NCBI GenBank assembly: GCA_017429325.1
Contig: JAFRPC010000054.1
Coordinates: forward strand, 1 to 64,000
DNA: 64,000 bases
From: Oscillospiraceae bacterium
Lineage (GTDB): Bacteria > Bacillota > Clostridia > Oscillospirales > Oscillospiraceae
Direction: 5' to 3'
The position numbers and the translations under genes are program-made. This document shows, in pieces, positions 26,601 through 35,623 of this stretch (position 1 is its first letter; every line of letters begins with the position of its first letter). The notes below the pieces were generated by a model. That model was not told where the DNA came from, did no database searches, and was given only the letters and a program-made list of their open reading frames with translations.

Positions 26601-27815
26601 GGGCAGGACAACAGTACGAAGGCCGCCGCAGGCGTAGAACGCATTGTTTCCGATGCGCTTCAGGCTCGCGGGGAGGTTGACAGAGCTCAGGCTATCGCAG
26701 CACACAAAAGCGCTATCGCCGATGGATTCCAGCCCCGCGGGGAAGACAACGGAGCGAAGGCTGGGACAATCCCAGAACATTTCGCCCGGAAGCTCTTTGA
26801 GACTGGCCGGAAGGGTAACAGAGCTGAGGCTGTCGCAACCGCTGAAGGCGCCCCAGCCGATCTCCGTCAGGCTGTCCGGGAAGGTCACGGCGCTCAGGCT
26901 GTCGCAGTTCTCAAAAGCATAGCTTCCAAGCCATGCGAGGCTCTCCGGAAGGGCGACGGAGCGAAGGTTGTAACAATTGGAAAAAGCCTCCCCGCTGATG
27001 TTTTCCAGGCTGTCCGGCAGGTCGATGGCGGCCAGGCTCCAGCAGTCGGCGAACGCCGAATAATCAATCGAAATCAGCCCCTCCGGAAGGGTCACGGAGC
27101 GCAGCGCAGTACAGCCGTAAAAAGCGGAGTCTCCAATGGATTCGACGTTCTCCGGAATCGTCACGGAGAGCAGGCTGTCGCAGCCCATGAAAACTTCCCA
27201 GCCTAAGGCTTCCAGGCTATTCGGCAGGCTGACAGAGCTCAGGCCGGTGCAGTTGCAGAATACAGCACCTCCCAGATAGGTGATCCCCTCCGGAACGGTC
27301 ACGGAAGTCAGCCCGGTGCAGCCCTCGAATGCGTAACTCTCGAGGTAGACATTCTCCGGGAGGCTCAGCTCCGTCAGACCATTGCAGCCGGAGAAGGCAC
27401 AGGACTCAATGTACTCCAAACCTGCCGGGAGCGTAAGGGAGCTCAGACCGTCGCAGCCGGAGAAGGCATACCAGCCGATGGAAAGCAGGCCCGTTGGGAA
27501 GCTGACTTCGCGCAGGCCGGAGCAGTTTTGGAAGGCATAAGCGCCGATTCGGGTAAGTCCCGCCGGGAAAGAGACTGCGGTGATGTCTTCCTGGTAATCA
27601 AACCACGGGGTGAAATCGCCGTAATCGGGGTCAAAGTCCCACATATCGCCCCGGCCCGTAAAGGTGAGAAGGCCCGTGGCGGGATTGTAGCTCCAATTGA
27701 GGTTGTCGCCGCAGGTACCGGAGGTTCCGGCGGCACGGGTCGTTGTGGCAGCCTGGGGCAGCAGCGTCAGCAGCATCGCCAGGGCCAGCAACAGGGAAAG
27801 CAGCTTTCGTTTCAT
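23700..27815 (-). CDS. Surface protein: BspA-type LRR + three SLH domains + rearranged SBP family 5 domain
   Basis: 1371 residues. The signal peptide MKRKLLSLLLALAMLLTLLPQ is followed by the BspA cap CGDNLNWSYNPATGLLTFTG. About 17 LRR_5 repeats (GLxSIGxxAFxGCxxL) reach residue 440, and a conserved linker follows. Three SLH repeats (residues about 529-703) carry ETCTRGQVVTFLWNA and should hold the protein on the wall. Then comes a segment (about 704-830: YAQAEAELLDTAAMIPNTTRGG, NDDDRLHSLVVSEDFLT) that resembles the C-terminal end of an oligopeptide-binding protein. The N-terminal part of the same family (LVEYDELGNLRPALAESWEV, YTFHLRHGVKW) follows and the protein stops at PDYGDPATYLNIF...VVGLF, where the missing C-terminal part would normally begin. 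No transporter genes are nearby. Function is inferred as wall-bound adhesion with possible peptide capture. Confidence 0.88.
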   Translation of the reverse strand: MKRKLLSLLLALAMLLTLLPQAATTTRAAGTSGTCGDNLNWSYNPATGLLTFTGRGDMWDFDPDYGDFTPWFDYQEDITAVSFPAGLTRIGAYAFQNCSGLREVSFPTGLLSIGWYAFSGCDGLSSLTLPAGLEYIESCAFSGCNGLTELSLPENVYLESYAFEGCTGLTSVTVPEGITYLGGAVFCNCTGLSSVSLPNSLEALGWEVFMGCDSLLSVTIPENVESIGDSAFYGCTALRSVTLPEGLISIDYSAFADCWSLAAIDLPDSLENISGEAFSNCYNLRSVALPESLAWLGSYAFENCDSLSAVTFPDSLTEIGWGAFSGCDSLSSVTLPASLKELPGEMFWDCPSLRSVVFPAGLESIGDSAFVCCDSLSSVNLPASLKRIGNNAFYACGGLRTVVLPKSVEKLGSWVFDECRNLKALVVRNPACKVLCYEKEEYFYSGDDSWENLEQVRGDGNWSDTYESWYNDTLGLKSKLIVYGPHDAEKEGADMMTEVEEYDNSVYTYGYRYIENCAKTLNYSFYATNVFSDVKEGKFYEIPVAWAYGRGITSGKDETHFAPNETCTRGQVVTFLWNAVGKPEPTITDCPFVDVKPGKYYYDAMLWALETGVTSGKDETHFAPNETCTRGQVVTFLWNAAGKPEPKSTDCPFVDVKEGKYYYKAMLWALENGVTSGKDATHFAPNETCTRGQVVTFLFNAPSLKAIAQVERADDEEVYEATFGNFAQRMAEARETDNNDERFLLYAQAEAELLDTAAMIPNTTRGGEYAMSRVAPHTKAHVAWGNDDDRLHSLVVSEDFLTRAEREELEELWAQAVAGNGVYDPAAYLTAQGHALKRSYTATFSTAPVTLDWLNTASQADTEEIINCVEGLVEYDELGNLRPALAESWEVSEDGMTYTFHLRHGVKWYTAAGEEYAEVTAQDFVAGFHHMMDCRAGLESLAGSGFAEIVGVDDYLFNGGSFDDVGYRALDDYTLQITLNKPVPFFLTMLSYSIFLPMCEDFYLAHGGAFGIEEYEAALWSDSYTFGQNTDVSSQVYCGPFLLQKLEADTEILCVKNPNYYKADSVTLDAIKWIYDNGETPQNTYEDFLNGIIDDISLSQAAGTLDIAKYDGNFEQYAYVTDTESVTYFGGLNLNRGTFVLENGACASPKTEREKIDTFTALNNKNFRKAMMHAFDKKTVNATSRGEELAETNLRNMYTPPEFVKLENDVTDAEGHTFHAGTFYGEMVQYYCDQLGCQVDCRDGVDGWYKPEAAQDYLAAAKAELDGQVSWPIQIDVVYYEPSDSQTAQAEAYKASIEGALGEENVVVNLVPAYTSDDFYACGYRAANGEAGNFDMFYGSGWSPDYGDPATYLNIFDPTVDGYMLKVVGLF

Positions 27816-27842
27816 GTTTTTTCTCCTTTTTTTCGTATTTTA

Positions 27843-27901
27843 CGGGCCGAGCGGCCCGGTTTCTACAGAAGGGACAGCGGGCGTACTATGTGCGCCCGCT
27901 G
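27843..27901. repeat. Two short palindromes between LRR-SLH genes
   Basis: CGGGCC-GAGC-GGCCCG (27843-27858) and CAGCGGGCG (27875-27883) with CGCCCGCTG (27893-27901). The second resembles the miniature palindromes near 29.7 kb. It may also act as terminator for the 484-residue LRR-SLH gene, but has no clear T run. Confidence 0.5.
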
Positions 27902-27926
27902 TGGCGGGATGGGGACCCGTCTCTTT

Positions 27927-29381
27927 TTATGTCAGGGTATTATACAGGAAAGTGACGACCTGGCCTCTCGTGCAGGTCTCGTTGGGACCGAAGTGGGTCG
28001 CGTCAATACCGGAGGTAATGCCTTTCTCCAGCGCCCAAAGCATGGCGTTATAGTAGAACTTGCCGGGCTTCACGTCCACGAAGGGGCAGCTTGTGAGGGT
28101 GGGATTCGGCTTGCCCATCGCGTTCCAGAGGAAGGTGACGACCTGGGCGCGGGTACAGGTCTCGTTGGGGGCAAAGTGGGTGTCATCCTTGCCGGAGGTC
28201 ACGCCGGTCTGCAAGGCCCAGAGCATCGCGTCGTAGTAGAACTTGCCGGGCTTCACATCCACAAAGGGGCAGGTGGTGATGGTCGCCTTCGGCTTGCCCA
28301 TGGCATTCCAGAGGAAGGTGACGACCTGGGCGCGGGTACAGGTCTCGTTGGGGGCAAAGTGGGTGTCGTCCTTACCGGAGGTAATGCCCTTGCCGTAGGC
28401 CCAGGCCACAGGGATCTCGTAGAACTTGCCTTCCTTCACGTCCGAGAAGACGTTGGTGGCGTAGAAGGTTTTGCCGTAGGTCTTGGCGCAGTTCTCAATG
28501 TAGCGGTAGCCGTAGGTGACGCGCCAATCATCGTACGTCGAGGTCTCCTTGATCATGGCGGCGTTTTCCTTGCTGGCGTCATGGGGACCGTAGATGATCA
28601 TTTTCGCGTTCGTGCCCAGCGCATCCGTGATGGTACTCTCATAGTTGACGACCCATTTGCCGTTCACCAGGTCTTCATCTTTCATATAGCAGCAGACCTT
28701 GCAGGCCGGATTTCGGACCACAAGAGACTTCAGGCTGCTGCATTCGTCGAATGCCCAAAATCCCAGCTTTTCCACATTCTTTGGCACGACAACAGAGCGA
28801 AGGCTGCTGCAGCCCGCGAACGCTGAGGTGTCAATGGTTTTCACACTCGTGGGAATGGTAATGGAGGCCAGCGCTTTGCAGTTCTCGAACGTTCCCCCAC
28901 GGATCTCCAGGAGGCCGGACGGAAGGGTCACGGAGCTGAGGCTGGTGCAGCCCGAAAAAGCATCCCATTCGATCTCCGTCACAGTATTCGGTATGGTCAC
29001 GGATTTCAGGCCGGTGCAGCCTTCAAAGGCGCTCCAGCCGATCTCCTTCAGGTTGGACGGGAAGGTCACGGCGCTCAGGGCGGTACATTTATAGAAGGCA
29101 TAAGAGCCGATACCCGTCAGACCCGAGGGGAGAGAGACAGATTTGATTTTCCCGCGGTATTCGTACCACGGAGCAGGATCTCCGTACTCTGGGTCCGAAT
29201 AATGCGACATGTAGCCTTGGCCCGAAATGGTGAGAAGGCCGCTGCTGGAATTGTAGCTCCAGGTGAGGTTGTCGCCGCAGGAGCCGGAGGTTGCGGCAGC
29301 TCGGGCGACTGTGGCAGCCTGGGGCAGCAGGGTCAGCAGCAGCGCCAGGGCCAGCAGCAGGGAAAGCAGCTTGCGTTTCAT
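27927..29381 (-). CDS. Surface protein: BspA-type LRR + three SLH domains
   Basis: 484 residues. ATG 29381 is preferred over an in-frame ATG at 29438 because AAAGGAGC precedes it and the signal peptide MKRKLLSLLLALALLLTLLPQ begins exactly there, as in both paralogues. Order: signal peptide (1-29), cap CGDNLTWSYNSSSGLLTISG, about seven LRR_5 repeats to residue 215, and a linker with NPACKVCCY and IIYGPHDASKENA. Three SLH repeats (residues about 305-484) end at TCTRGQVVTFLYNTLT. SLH domains bind pyruvylated wall polymers in family members. It is the minimal form of the three neighbouring paralogues, without the C-terminal binding domain. BspA-like LRR proteins are often adhesins; the ligand is unknown. 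Confidence 0.9.
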   Translation of the reverse strand: MKRKLLSLLLALALLLTLLPQAATVARAAATSGSCGDNLTWSYNSSSGLLTISGQGYMSHYSDPEYGDPAPWYEYRGKIKSVSLPSGLTGIGSYAFYKCTALSAVTFPSNLKEIGWSAFEGCTGLKSVTIPNTVTEIEWDAFSGCTSLSSVTLPSGLLEIRGGTFENCKALASITIPTSVKTIDTSAFAGCSSLRSVVVPKNVEKLGFWAFDECSSLKSLVVRNPACKVCCYMKDEDLVNGKWVVNYESTITDALGTNAKMIIYGPHDASKENAAMIKETSTYDDWRVTYGYRYIENCAKTYGKTFYATNVFSDVKEGKFYEIPVAWAYGKGITSGKDDTHFAPNETCTRAQVVTFLWNAMGKPKATITTCPFVDVKPGKFYYDAMLWALQTGVTSGKDDTHFAPNETCTRAQVVTFLWNAMGKPNPTLTSCPFVDVKPGKFYYNAMLWALEKGITSGIDATHFGPNETCTRGQVVTFLYNTLT

Positions 29382-29412
29382 GGTGGTTTTCGCGCTCCTT
29401 TTCAGAATATTC

Positions 29413-29426
29413 TTGCAGTTCTGCAA
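29413..29426 (-). promoter_or_regulatory. Small perfect palindrome in the leader of the LRR-SLH gene
   Basis: TTGCAG-TT-CTGCAA lies between the promoter candidate and the ribosome binding site. It could be an operator or a small hairpin in the leader. Confidence 0.35.
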
Positions 29427-29437
29427 GTGATAATGCA

Positions 29438-29466
29438 ATTATATCACGCTTTCCATGGGAATACAA
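29438..29466 (-). promoter_or_regulatory. Promoter candidate of the 484-residue LRR-SLH gene
   Basis: On the minus strand a perfect TATAAT (29438-29443) with a weak TTGTAT (29461-29466) 17 bases upstream, 57 bases before the start codon. Confidence 0.5.
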
Positions 29467-29479
29467 GGTCCAAATGACA

Positions 29480-29554
29480 ATTCCGGCTGGATACACAAAC
29501 GATTATTTCGGTTGGGTATGCGAATAATTATTCCGGCTGGATCGGCAGAAAGCC
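29480..29554. repeat. Three degenerate 25-base tandem repeats
   Basis: Units begin at 29480, 29505 and 29530 with ATTCCGGCTGGAT, ATTTCGGTTGGGT and ATTCCGGCTGGAT. No coding sense was found in this gap between two surface-protein genes. Confidence 0.55.
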
Positions 29555-29577
29555 GACCCAGCCGGAGGGACGGGGGA

Positions 29578-29680
29578 CCCGTCCCCTGCGGGCGGAACGA
29601 GGAGTATTGTAGGCCGATGGCCGGGGTGACGCAGTAGGTGGAGGTCCCGTCCTCTGCGGGCGGAACGGGGAGTATTGCAG
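29578..29680. repeat. Pair of 35-base direct repeats
   Basis: 29578-29612 and 29646-29680 share 32 of 35 bases; both contain CTGCGGGCGGAACG and GGAGTATTG. They lie 68 bases apart in a non-coding gap. Confidence 0.7.
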
Positions 29681-29681
29681 C

Positions 29682-29904
29682 GCGGGCAATCTGCCCGCAA
29701 GGTCCGTTCCGAACCCTACAGGCGGTCCCGTGGCGCACGATGTGCGCCGCTGCCCGAGAGGGGCCGGGACGGCGGACGGCTGCGAGCCGTCCCTACAGAG
29801 GCGGCGGCCAGGGTCTGGCCGCCCTACGGCAGGGCAGCGTCTGTAGGGACGGCACTTTGCCGTCCGCGTTTGCGCATCCGCGGGCGCTTGATAAGCGCCT
29901 CTAC
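29682..29904. repeat. Cluster of six miniature palindromes
   Basis: Six stems of seven or eight bases with three- to five-base loops: GCGGGCA-ATC-TGCCCGC (29682-29698), GGCGCAC-GAT-GTGCGCC (29732-29748), GGACGGCT-GCG-AGCCGTCC (29774-29792), GGCGGCCA-GGGTC-TGGCCGCC (29803-29823), GGACGGCA-CTT-TGCCGTCC (29847-29865) and GGCGCTT-GAT-AAGCGCC (29883-29899). Most are flanked by CTAC or GTAG. The stem sequence varies while pairing is kept. This accounts for the gap of about 530 bases between the 883-residue gene and the next start. Confidence 0.75.
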
Positions 29905-29910
29905 GGCGAC

Positions 29911-32562
29911 TTAGGATAGGGCGTTGTACAGGAACGTCACGACCTGGCCTCTCGTGCAGGTCGCGTTGGGGCCGAAGTGGGTCTCGTCCAGACCGGCGGT
30001 GATGCCGTTCTCCAGGGCCCAGAGCATCGCGTTGTAATAATACTTGCCGGGCGTTACGTCCACGAAGGGGCAGTCCGTGATGGTGGGTTCCGGCTTGCCC
30101 ATGGCGTTCCAGATAAACGTCACCACCTGCCCTCTGGTGCAGCTCTCGTTCGGCGCAAAATGGGTCTCGTCCTTGCCGGAGGTGACGCCGGTCTCTAAGG
30201 CCCAGAGCATCGCGTCATAGTAGTACTTGCCGGGCTTCACGTCTACAAAGGGACAATCGGTAATCGTCGGCTCGGGATTGCCCATCGCGTTCCAGAGGAA
30301 GGTGACGACCTGACCGCGGGTGCAGGTCTCGCCGGGGGCAAAGTGGGTCTCATCCTTGCCGGAGGTGATGCTCTCCCCATAAGCCCAGGCCACGGGGATC
30401 TCGTAGAACTTGCCGGGCTTTACGTCCTCAAAGACGTTGGTGGCGTAGAAGGTGTAGCCATTGGTCTTGGCGTAGTTTTCGATGTAGAGGTAGCCATAGG
30501 TGAATTGGTAGCCGCCGTACGCTTCGGTCTCTGTCGTCATGGGGGCGTTTTCCTTTTCAGCGTCATGGGGAGCGTAAACGATCAGTTGTGCCTTGAGGCC
30601 CAGCGCGTCAGTATAATTATCCTCAAAAAAATCATACCATTCGTCGCTGCCCCAGGAGCTTAAGATCTTTTCGTAGCAGCAGACCTTGCAGGCCGGGTTC
30701 CGGACTATCAGGGTTTTCAGACTGCTGCATTGGTCAAAGGCCCAAGTTTCCAGTTTTTCCACGCTCTTGGGCAGATCAACGGAGCGAAGACTGTTGCAGC
30801 CAGCAAATGCATCAACGCCAATGGTTTTCAGGCTCGAAGGAAAGCTGACAGAGCTCAGATTTTCACAGTCTGCAAAGGCGCACCGGTCAATCTCAATCAG
30901 TCCCTCCGGAAGGACCAAGGAGGTCAAACGATCGCAGCACGAAAAGGCGGAATTGCCAATGTATTCCAGCCCGGCAGAGAAGGTAACGGAGCGAAGATTG
31001 CCGCAGTGCCAGAACATTTTGGGAGGAAGCTCCTTGAGACTTGCCGGGAGAGTCACGGAAACGAGGCTGCTGCAGCTCATAAAAGCGCCCCAGTCAACCA
31101 CCGCTAATCCGTCCGGGAAGGCAACAGCGGTCAATCCGCTGCATTCCTGGAAGGCATAACTGTCGAGCTTGGTAAGGTTCGCCGGGAGTATTACGGAAGT
31201 CAGGCTTTCGCAGCGGTAAAAGGCCTCCCGGCCAATATACTCCAGGCTGTCCGGAAAGTCGATGGCGGTCAGGCTCAAGCAATCATCAAACGTATTGTTA
31301 TTGATCGAAATCAGGCCTTCCGGAAGGGACACAGAGCGAAGGCCGGTGCACCTGGAAAAAGCACTACCCCCGATTTCAACAACATTATCCGGGACAGTGA
31401 TTTCCGTCAGCCCTACACAGCACTCCATCGCACTGCTGCCGATGGAGGTCAGGCTCTGGGGAAGCGTCAGAGCGGAAAGCGAAAGGCATCCAGAGAAGGC
31501 ACCGTGCCCAATTCCGGTCACGCCCTCGGGAATGTCTGCGGCAGTCAGATTTTTACAGCGCAAAAAGGCGCTGTCACCAATTCTGGTGATGCCTGCCGGG
31601 AAGGAAACACCGGTAAGGAGTTCAGCATAGTAAAACCAAGGCGCGGGATGCTCCCAGTAATCATAGTTCCACATTTCCCCGCTGCCGGTAAAGGTCAGCA
31701 GTCCGGTTCCGGTATGGAAGCTCCAGGTGAGCTTGTCGCCGCAATCGCCGCTGACAGTAATGTCCTCAAATGCCACGAAGGGCAAGCTTTTCTCCGCGGC
31801 GAAGCGCTCCGCCGTGGAACGGGTAAAACCGCAAATCGTAACTTCGCCGCACGCTCTAAGGCAGTCGAAGGCAATCTCGCATCCGGGATTCAAGAATGTC
31901 AGGTCGATTAAATCGGTACAGCCGTAAAACGCGCAGGATTCAAGGGATTCCAGGCTTAGCGGAAGCACTACAGAAGTCAAAGCAGTGAACTCGAATGCGT
32001 TTTGTCCGATGTCTCTGAGGCTGTCCGGAAGACACAGCTCCTTCAGGGAAGTGCAGTGTCCGAACGCAGAATCGTAGATGTATTTCACGCCCTCGCAGAG
32101 GAACACGGAAGACAAGGCGGTGCATCCCTCAAAGGCAGAAATGCTGATGTGTTCAACACTGCCCGGGATTGTGAGCTCAGTCAACGCGGTGCAGTTCTCG
32201 AATGCGCTGCTGTCAATACGCTCTACACTGCCGGGAATCTTCACCGAAGTCAGCGCTGTGCAGGAGAAGAAAGCAAAGGCCGCAATGTCACGCAGGTCTG
32301 TCGGCAGGGTAACTTCTGTGATTTGTTCCCGATACAAGCTCCATGGAATATCGGAAGAACTGTACATCCACATATAGCCGTCGCCCTCGATGGCCAGGAC
32401 GCCGGTGTCGGGGTCGAAGGTCCAGGTGAGAGAATCACCGCACCAGCCGGAGTACTGGTCTTTTCCGGCTTTGTCCTCGGCGCGGGCGACAGGGGTGGCC
32501 TGGGGCAGCAGGGTCAGCAGCAGCGCCAGGGCCAGCAGCAGGGAAAGCAGTTTTCTTTTCAT
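29911..32562 (-). CDS. Surface protein: two BspA-type LRR modules + three SLH domains
   Basis: 883 residues. The signal peptide is the same MKRKLLSLLLALALLLTLLPQ. A first cap (CGDSLTWTFDPDTGVLAIEG, near 42) and about seven LRR_5 repeats run to residue 270. Then a second cap (CGDKLTWSFHTGTGLLTFTG, near 277) starts a new set of about 14 LRR_5 repeats, so the module is duplicated inside one protein. A linker with NPACKVCCYEK and IVYAPHDAEKENA precedes three SLH repeats (about 705-883) ending TCTRGQVVTFLYNALS. It is the first of three paralogues in line on the minus strand; each ends at or just after the SLH block except the one carrying the binding domain. Likely wall-anchored adhesin; ligand unknown. 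Confidence 0.9.
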   Translation of the reverse strand: MKRKLLSLLLALALLLTLLPQATPVARAEDKAGKDQYSGWCGDSLTWTFDPDTGVLAIEGDGYMWMYSSSDIPWSLYREQITEVTLPTDLRDIAAFAFFSCTALTSVKIPGSVERIDSSAFENCTALTELTIPGSVEHISISAFEGCTALSSVFLCEGVKYIYDSAFGHCTSLKELCLPDSLRDIGQNAFEFTALTSVVLPLSLESLESCAFYGCTDLIDLTFLNPGCEIAFDCLRACGEVTICGFTRSTAERFAAEKSLPFVAFEDITVSGDCGDKLTWSFHTGTGLLTFTGSGEMWNYDYWEHPAPWFYYAELLTGVSFPAGITRIGDSAFLRCKNLTAADIPEGVTGIGHGAFSGCLSLSALTLPQSLTSIGSSAMECCVGLTEITVPDNVVEIGGSAFSRCTGLRSVSLPEGLISINNNTFDDCLSLTAIDFPDSLEYIGREAFYRCESLTSVILPANLTKLDSYAFQECSGLTAVAFPDGLAVVDWGAFMSCSSLVSVTLPASLKELPPKMFWHCGNLRSVTFSAGLEYIGNSAFSCCDRLTSLVLPEGLIEIDRCAFADCENLSSVSFPSSLKTIGVDAFAGCNSLRSVDLPKSVEKLETWAFDQCSSLKTLIVRNPACKVCCYEKILSSWGSDEWYDFFEDNYTDALGLKAQLIVYAPHDAEKENAPMTTETEAYGGYQFTYGYLYIENYAKTNGYTFYATNVFEDVKPGKFYEIPVAWAYGESITSGKDETHFAPGETCTRGQVVTFLWNAMGNPEPTITDCPFVDVKPGKYYYDAMLWALETGVTSGKDETHFAPNESCTRGQVVTFIWNAMGKPEPTITDCPFVDVTPGKYYYNAMLWALENGITAGLDETHFGPNATCTRGQVVTFLYNALS

Positions 32563-32784
32563 GATTTTTTCTCCTTTTCATCGTATTTGGAATGGTTTGG
32601 ATGACGGGCCGTGCGGCAGGCCTCCTGTCGGCCTGCCTTGCGTTTTTGCCCCACTGCCTATTAAGACTGAAAAAATCGAAAAAAAAGTTCCCGATTTTTG
32701 AAATATTTCTGAACTTTTTTGAATCGGCGTCCGATGCCTCCGCGATTATCTCGATAACATCCAACAGGAATTGCAAAAAAAGGC
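32563..32784. other. AT-rich divergent intergenic region
   Basis: No gene was seen. AAAAAAGTTC (32681-32690) is perfectly mirrored by GAACTTTTTT (32711-32720), and CCGATT (32691-32696) by AATCGG (32722-32727), so two interleaved stems are possible in the leader of the 883-residue gene. I could not fix a promoter on the minus strand. Confidence 0.4.
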
Positions 32785-32813
32785 TTGCAAAACCACAAGA
32801 ATTTGTATATGAT
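32785..32813 (+). promoter_or_regulatory. Promoter of pckA
   Basis: TTGCAA (32785-32790), a 17-base spacer and TATGAT (32808-32813), 46 bases before ATG 32860. Confidence 0.68.
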
Positions 32814-32859
32814 AGAAGAACGGAAATCTGGTACGTCAGATATTGAAAGGAGAAGCACT

Positions 32860-34473
<1,614 letters not shown>

Positions 34474-34496
34474 TCAGGTTCTTTTCTGAATAATTA

Positions 34497-34546
34497 GCAC
34501 CGAAGGCGGTTCTATGTGTTATCACACATAGAACCGCCTTCGGTGC
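34497..34546. terminator. Perfect 23-base inverted repeat after pckA
   Basis: Left arm 34497-34519 starts GCACCGAAGGCGG; right arm 34524-34546 is its exact complement; loop TATC. There is no long T run, but the position between pckA and the converging acylphosphatase gene favours termination in both directions. Confidence 0.75.
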
Positions 34547-34551
34547 TTGGG

Positions 34552-34818
34552 TTATTCCGCACGGAAGCTCCGCTCCTCCGGGAGGGGAGAGATCACGCGG
34601 CTGTCGATGCCGTCGATGTGGATGTAGCGGCTCTGGGCGATGGTTTGGAGCACCTGATCGATTTGGGCCTCCTCCCCCTGGATCTCCATGGTGACGGAGC
34701 CGTCCCACTCGTTTCGGACCCAGCCCGTGCAGCCGTAGAGGCTTGCGGCGTTCCGGGCCCGCCAGCGGAAGCCGACGCCCTGGACCCAGCCGGTAAACAC
34801 GATATGTCTGCGTATCAT
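34552..34818 (-). CDS. Acylphosphatase
   Basis: An 88-residue complete small enzyme. VQGVGFRWRARNAA holds the catalytic Arg, and GWVRNEWDGSVTMEIQG holds the catalytic Asn. It hydrolyses carboxyl-phosphate bonds such as acetyl-phosphate-type compounds. ATG 34818 was chosen because GGAGG lies seven bases upstream; a GTG at 34824 would be only one base from it. It is the last gene on this strand before pckA's terminator and seems to stand alone. Confidence 0.92.
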   Translation of the reverse strand: MIRRHIVFTGWVQGVGFRWRARNAASLYGCTGWVRNEWDGSVTMEIQGEEAQIDQVLQTIAQSRYIHIDGIDSRVISPLPEERSFRAE

Positions 34819-34942
34819 AGGCACACCTCCCTGCGGATGTCGGCGAAAAGCACCGAATAACAGTCAGCTTGCCGCTCTGCTCCGGTCCGGAGAAGCTGAT
34901 ACGAATTTCCATGCCGGTGCGGCACCGGCATGGAAATTCGTA

Positions 34943-35599
34943 TTAGAGCCAGACGCCCTTTTCCTGCTGATAGGCCACGACTCGGGCCGGAACCCCAGTC
35001 GCAACGGCGTAGGACTCCACAGACTTTACCACAGCGGCCCCCATACCGATGGTGCAGTCGTCCCCAATGGAAATTTTATCACGGACATTTGCCCCCAACC
35101 CGATCCAACACCGGTCTCCCACATGGACCATGCCGCCGATATTGCATCCCGGAGAAAACACATTCAGATTGCCGATTCTGAATTCGTGCCCGAGATAGAC
35201 CTGCTGGCGAATGATATTGCCGGAGCCCATTTGACCGTCAAAACCAAGGAAGGCTCCCGCGTAGATGATGTTATTATCCCCCATGACCGGCTCCACGTCG
35301 ATCAGCGCTTGCGGGCTGATGTAATTGATAAGCCGATATCCCTTTTCTTTGGCTTTCCGGTACATGTTCTCGACCAGTCTCTGGCGCCCATAAGCGCCAA
35401 TGACCAGCATATCATAGTCTTCCGGAGGATACTGCGCCAGATCCTCAAAAGGAATGACCGGAAGCCCGAAGACCCGATCCTCTTTCAAATAGTCTCGGTC
35501 AACGGTCAAAGCAGCCGGATCCGCTGTACCATAATGCTCGATCTCTGTCAAAAACTGCCTGGTTTGCACACCGGCTCCATAGATGATCAGCTTTTTCAT
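34943..35599 (-). CDS. NeuD/PglD-family sugar O/N-acyltransferase (left-handed beta-helix)
   Basis: 218 residues. The N-terminal Rossmann-like part starts LIIYGAGVQTRQFL. From about residue 95 hexapeptide repeats (NIIYAGAFLGFDG, SGNIIRQQVYLGH, IGDDCTIGMGAAVVKS) form a beta-helix closed by TGVPARVV. Family members transfer acetyl from acetyl-CoA to amino or hydroxyl groups of sialic acid precursors or bacillosamine-type nucleotide sugars. It is the most distal gene of the polysaccharide locus, 24 bases after the BKACE gene. It could acylate the amino sugar made by the DegT aminotransferase; this is an inference. Confidence 0.85.
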   Translation of the reverse strand: MKKLIIYGAGVQTRQFLTEIEHYGTADPAALTVDRDYLKEDRVFGLPVIPFEDLAQYPPEDYDMLVIGAYGRQRLVENMYRKAKEKGYRLINYISPQALIDVEPVMGDNNIIYAGAFLGFDGQMGSGNIIRQQVYLGHEFRIGNLNVFSPGCNIGGMVHVGDRCWIGLGANVRDKISIGDDCTIGMGAAVVKSVESYAVATGVPARVVAYQQEKGVWL

Positions 35600-35623
35600 T
35601 GAAATCCTCTCCTGTCCGATTTT

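Noticed and set aside
27927..29438. Longer start for the LRR-SLH protein at 29438
   Set aside because: The extra 19 residues precede a complete signal peptide identical to those of the paralogues, overlap the promoter candidate and lack a ribosome site.
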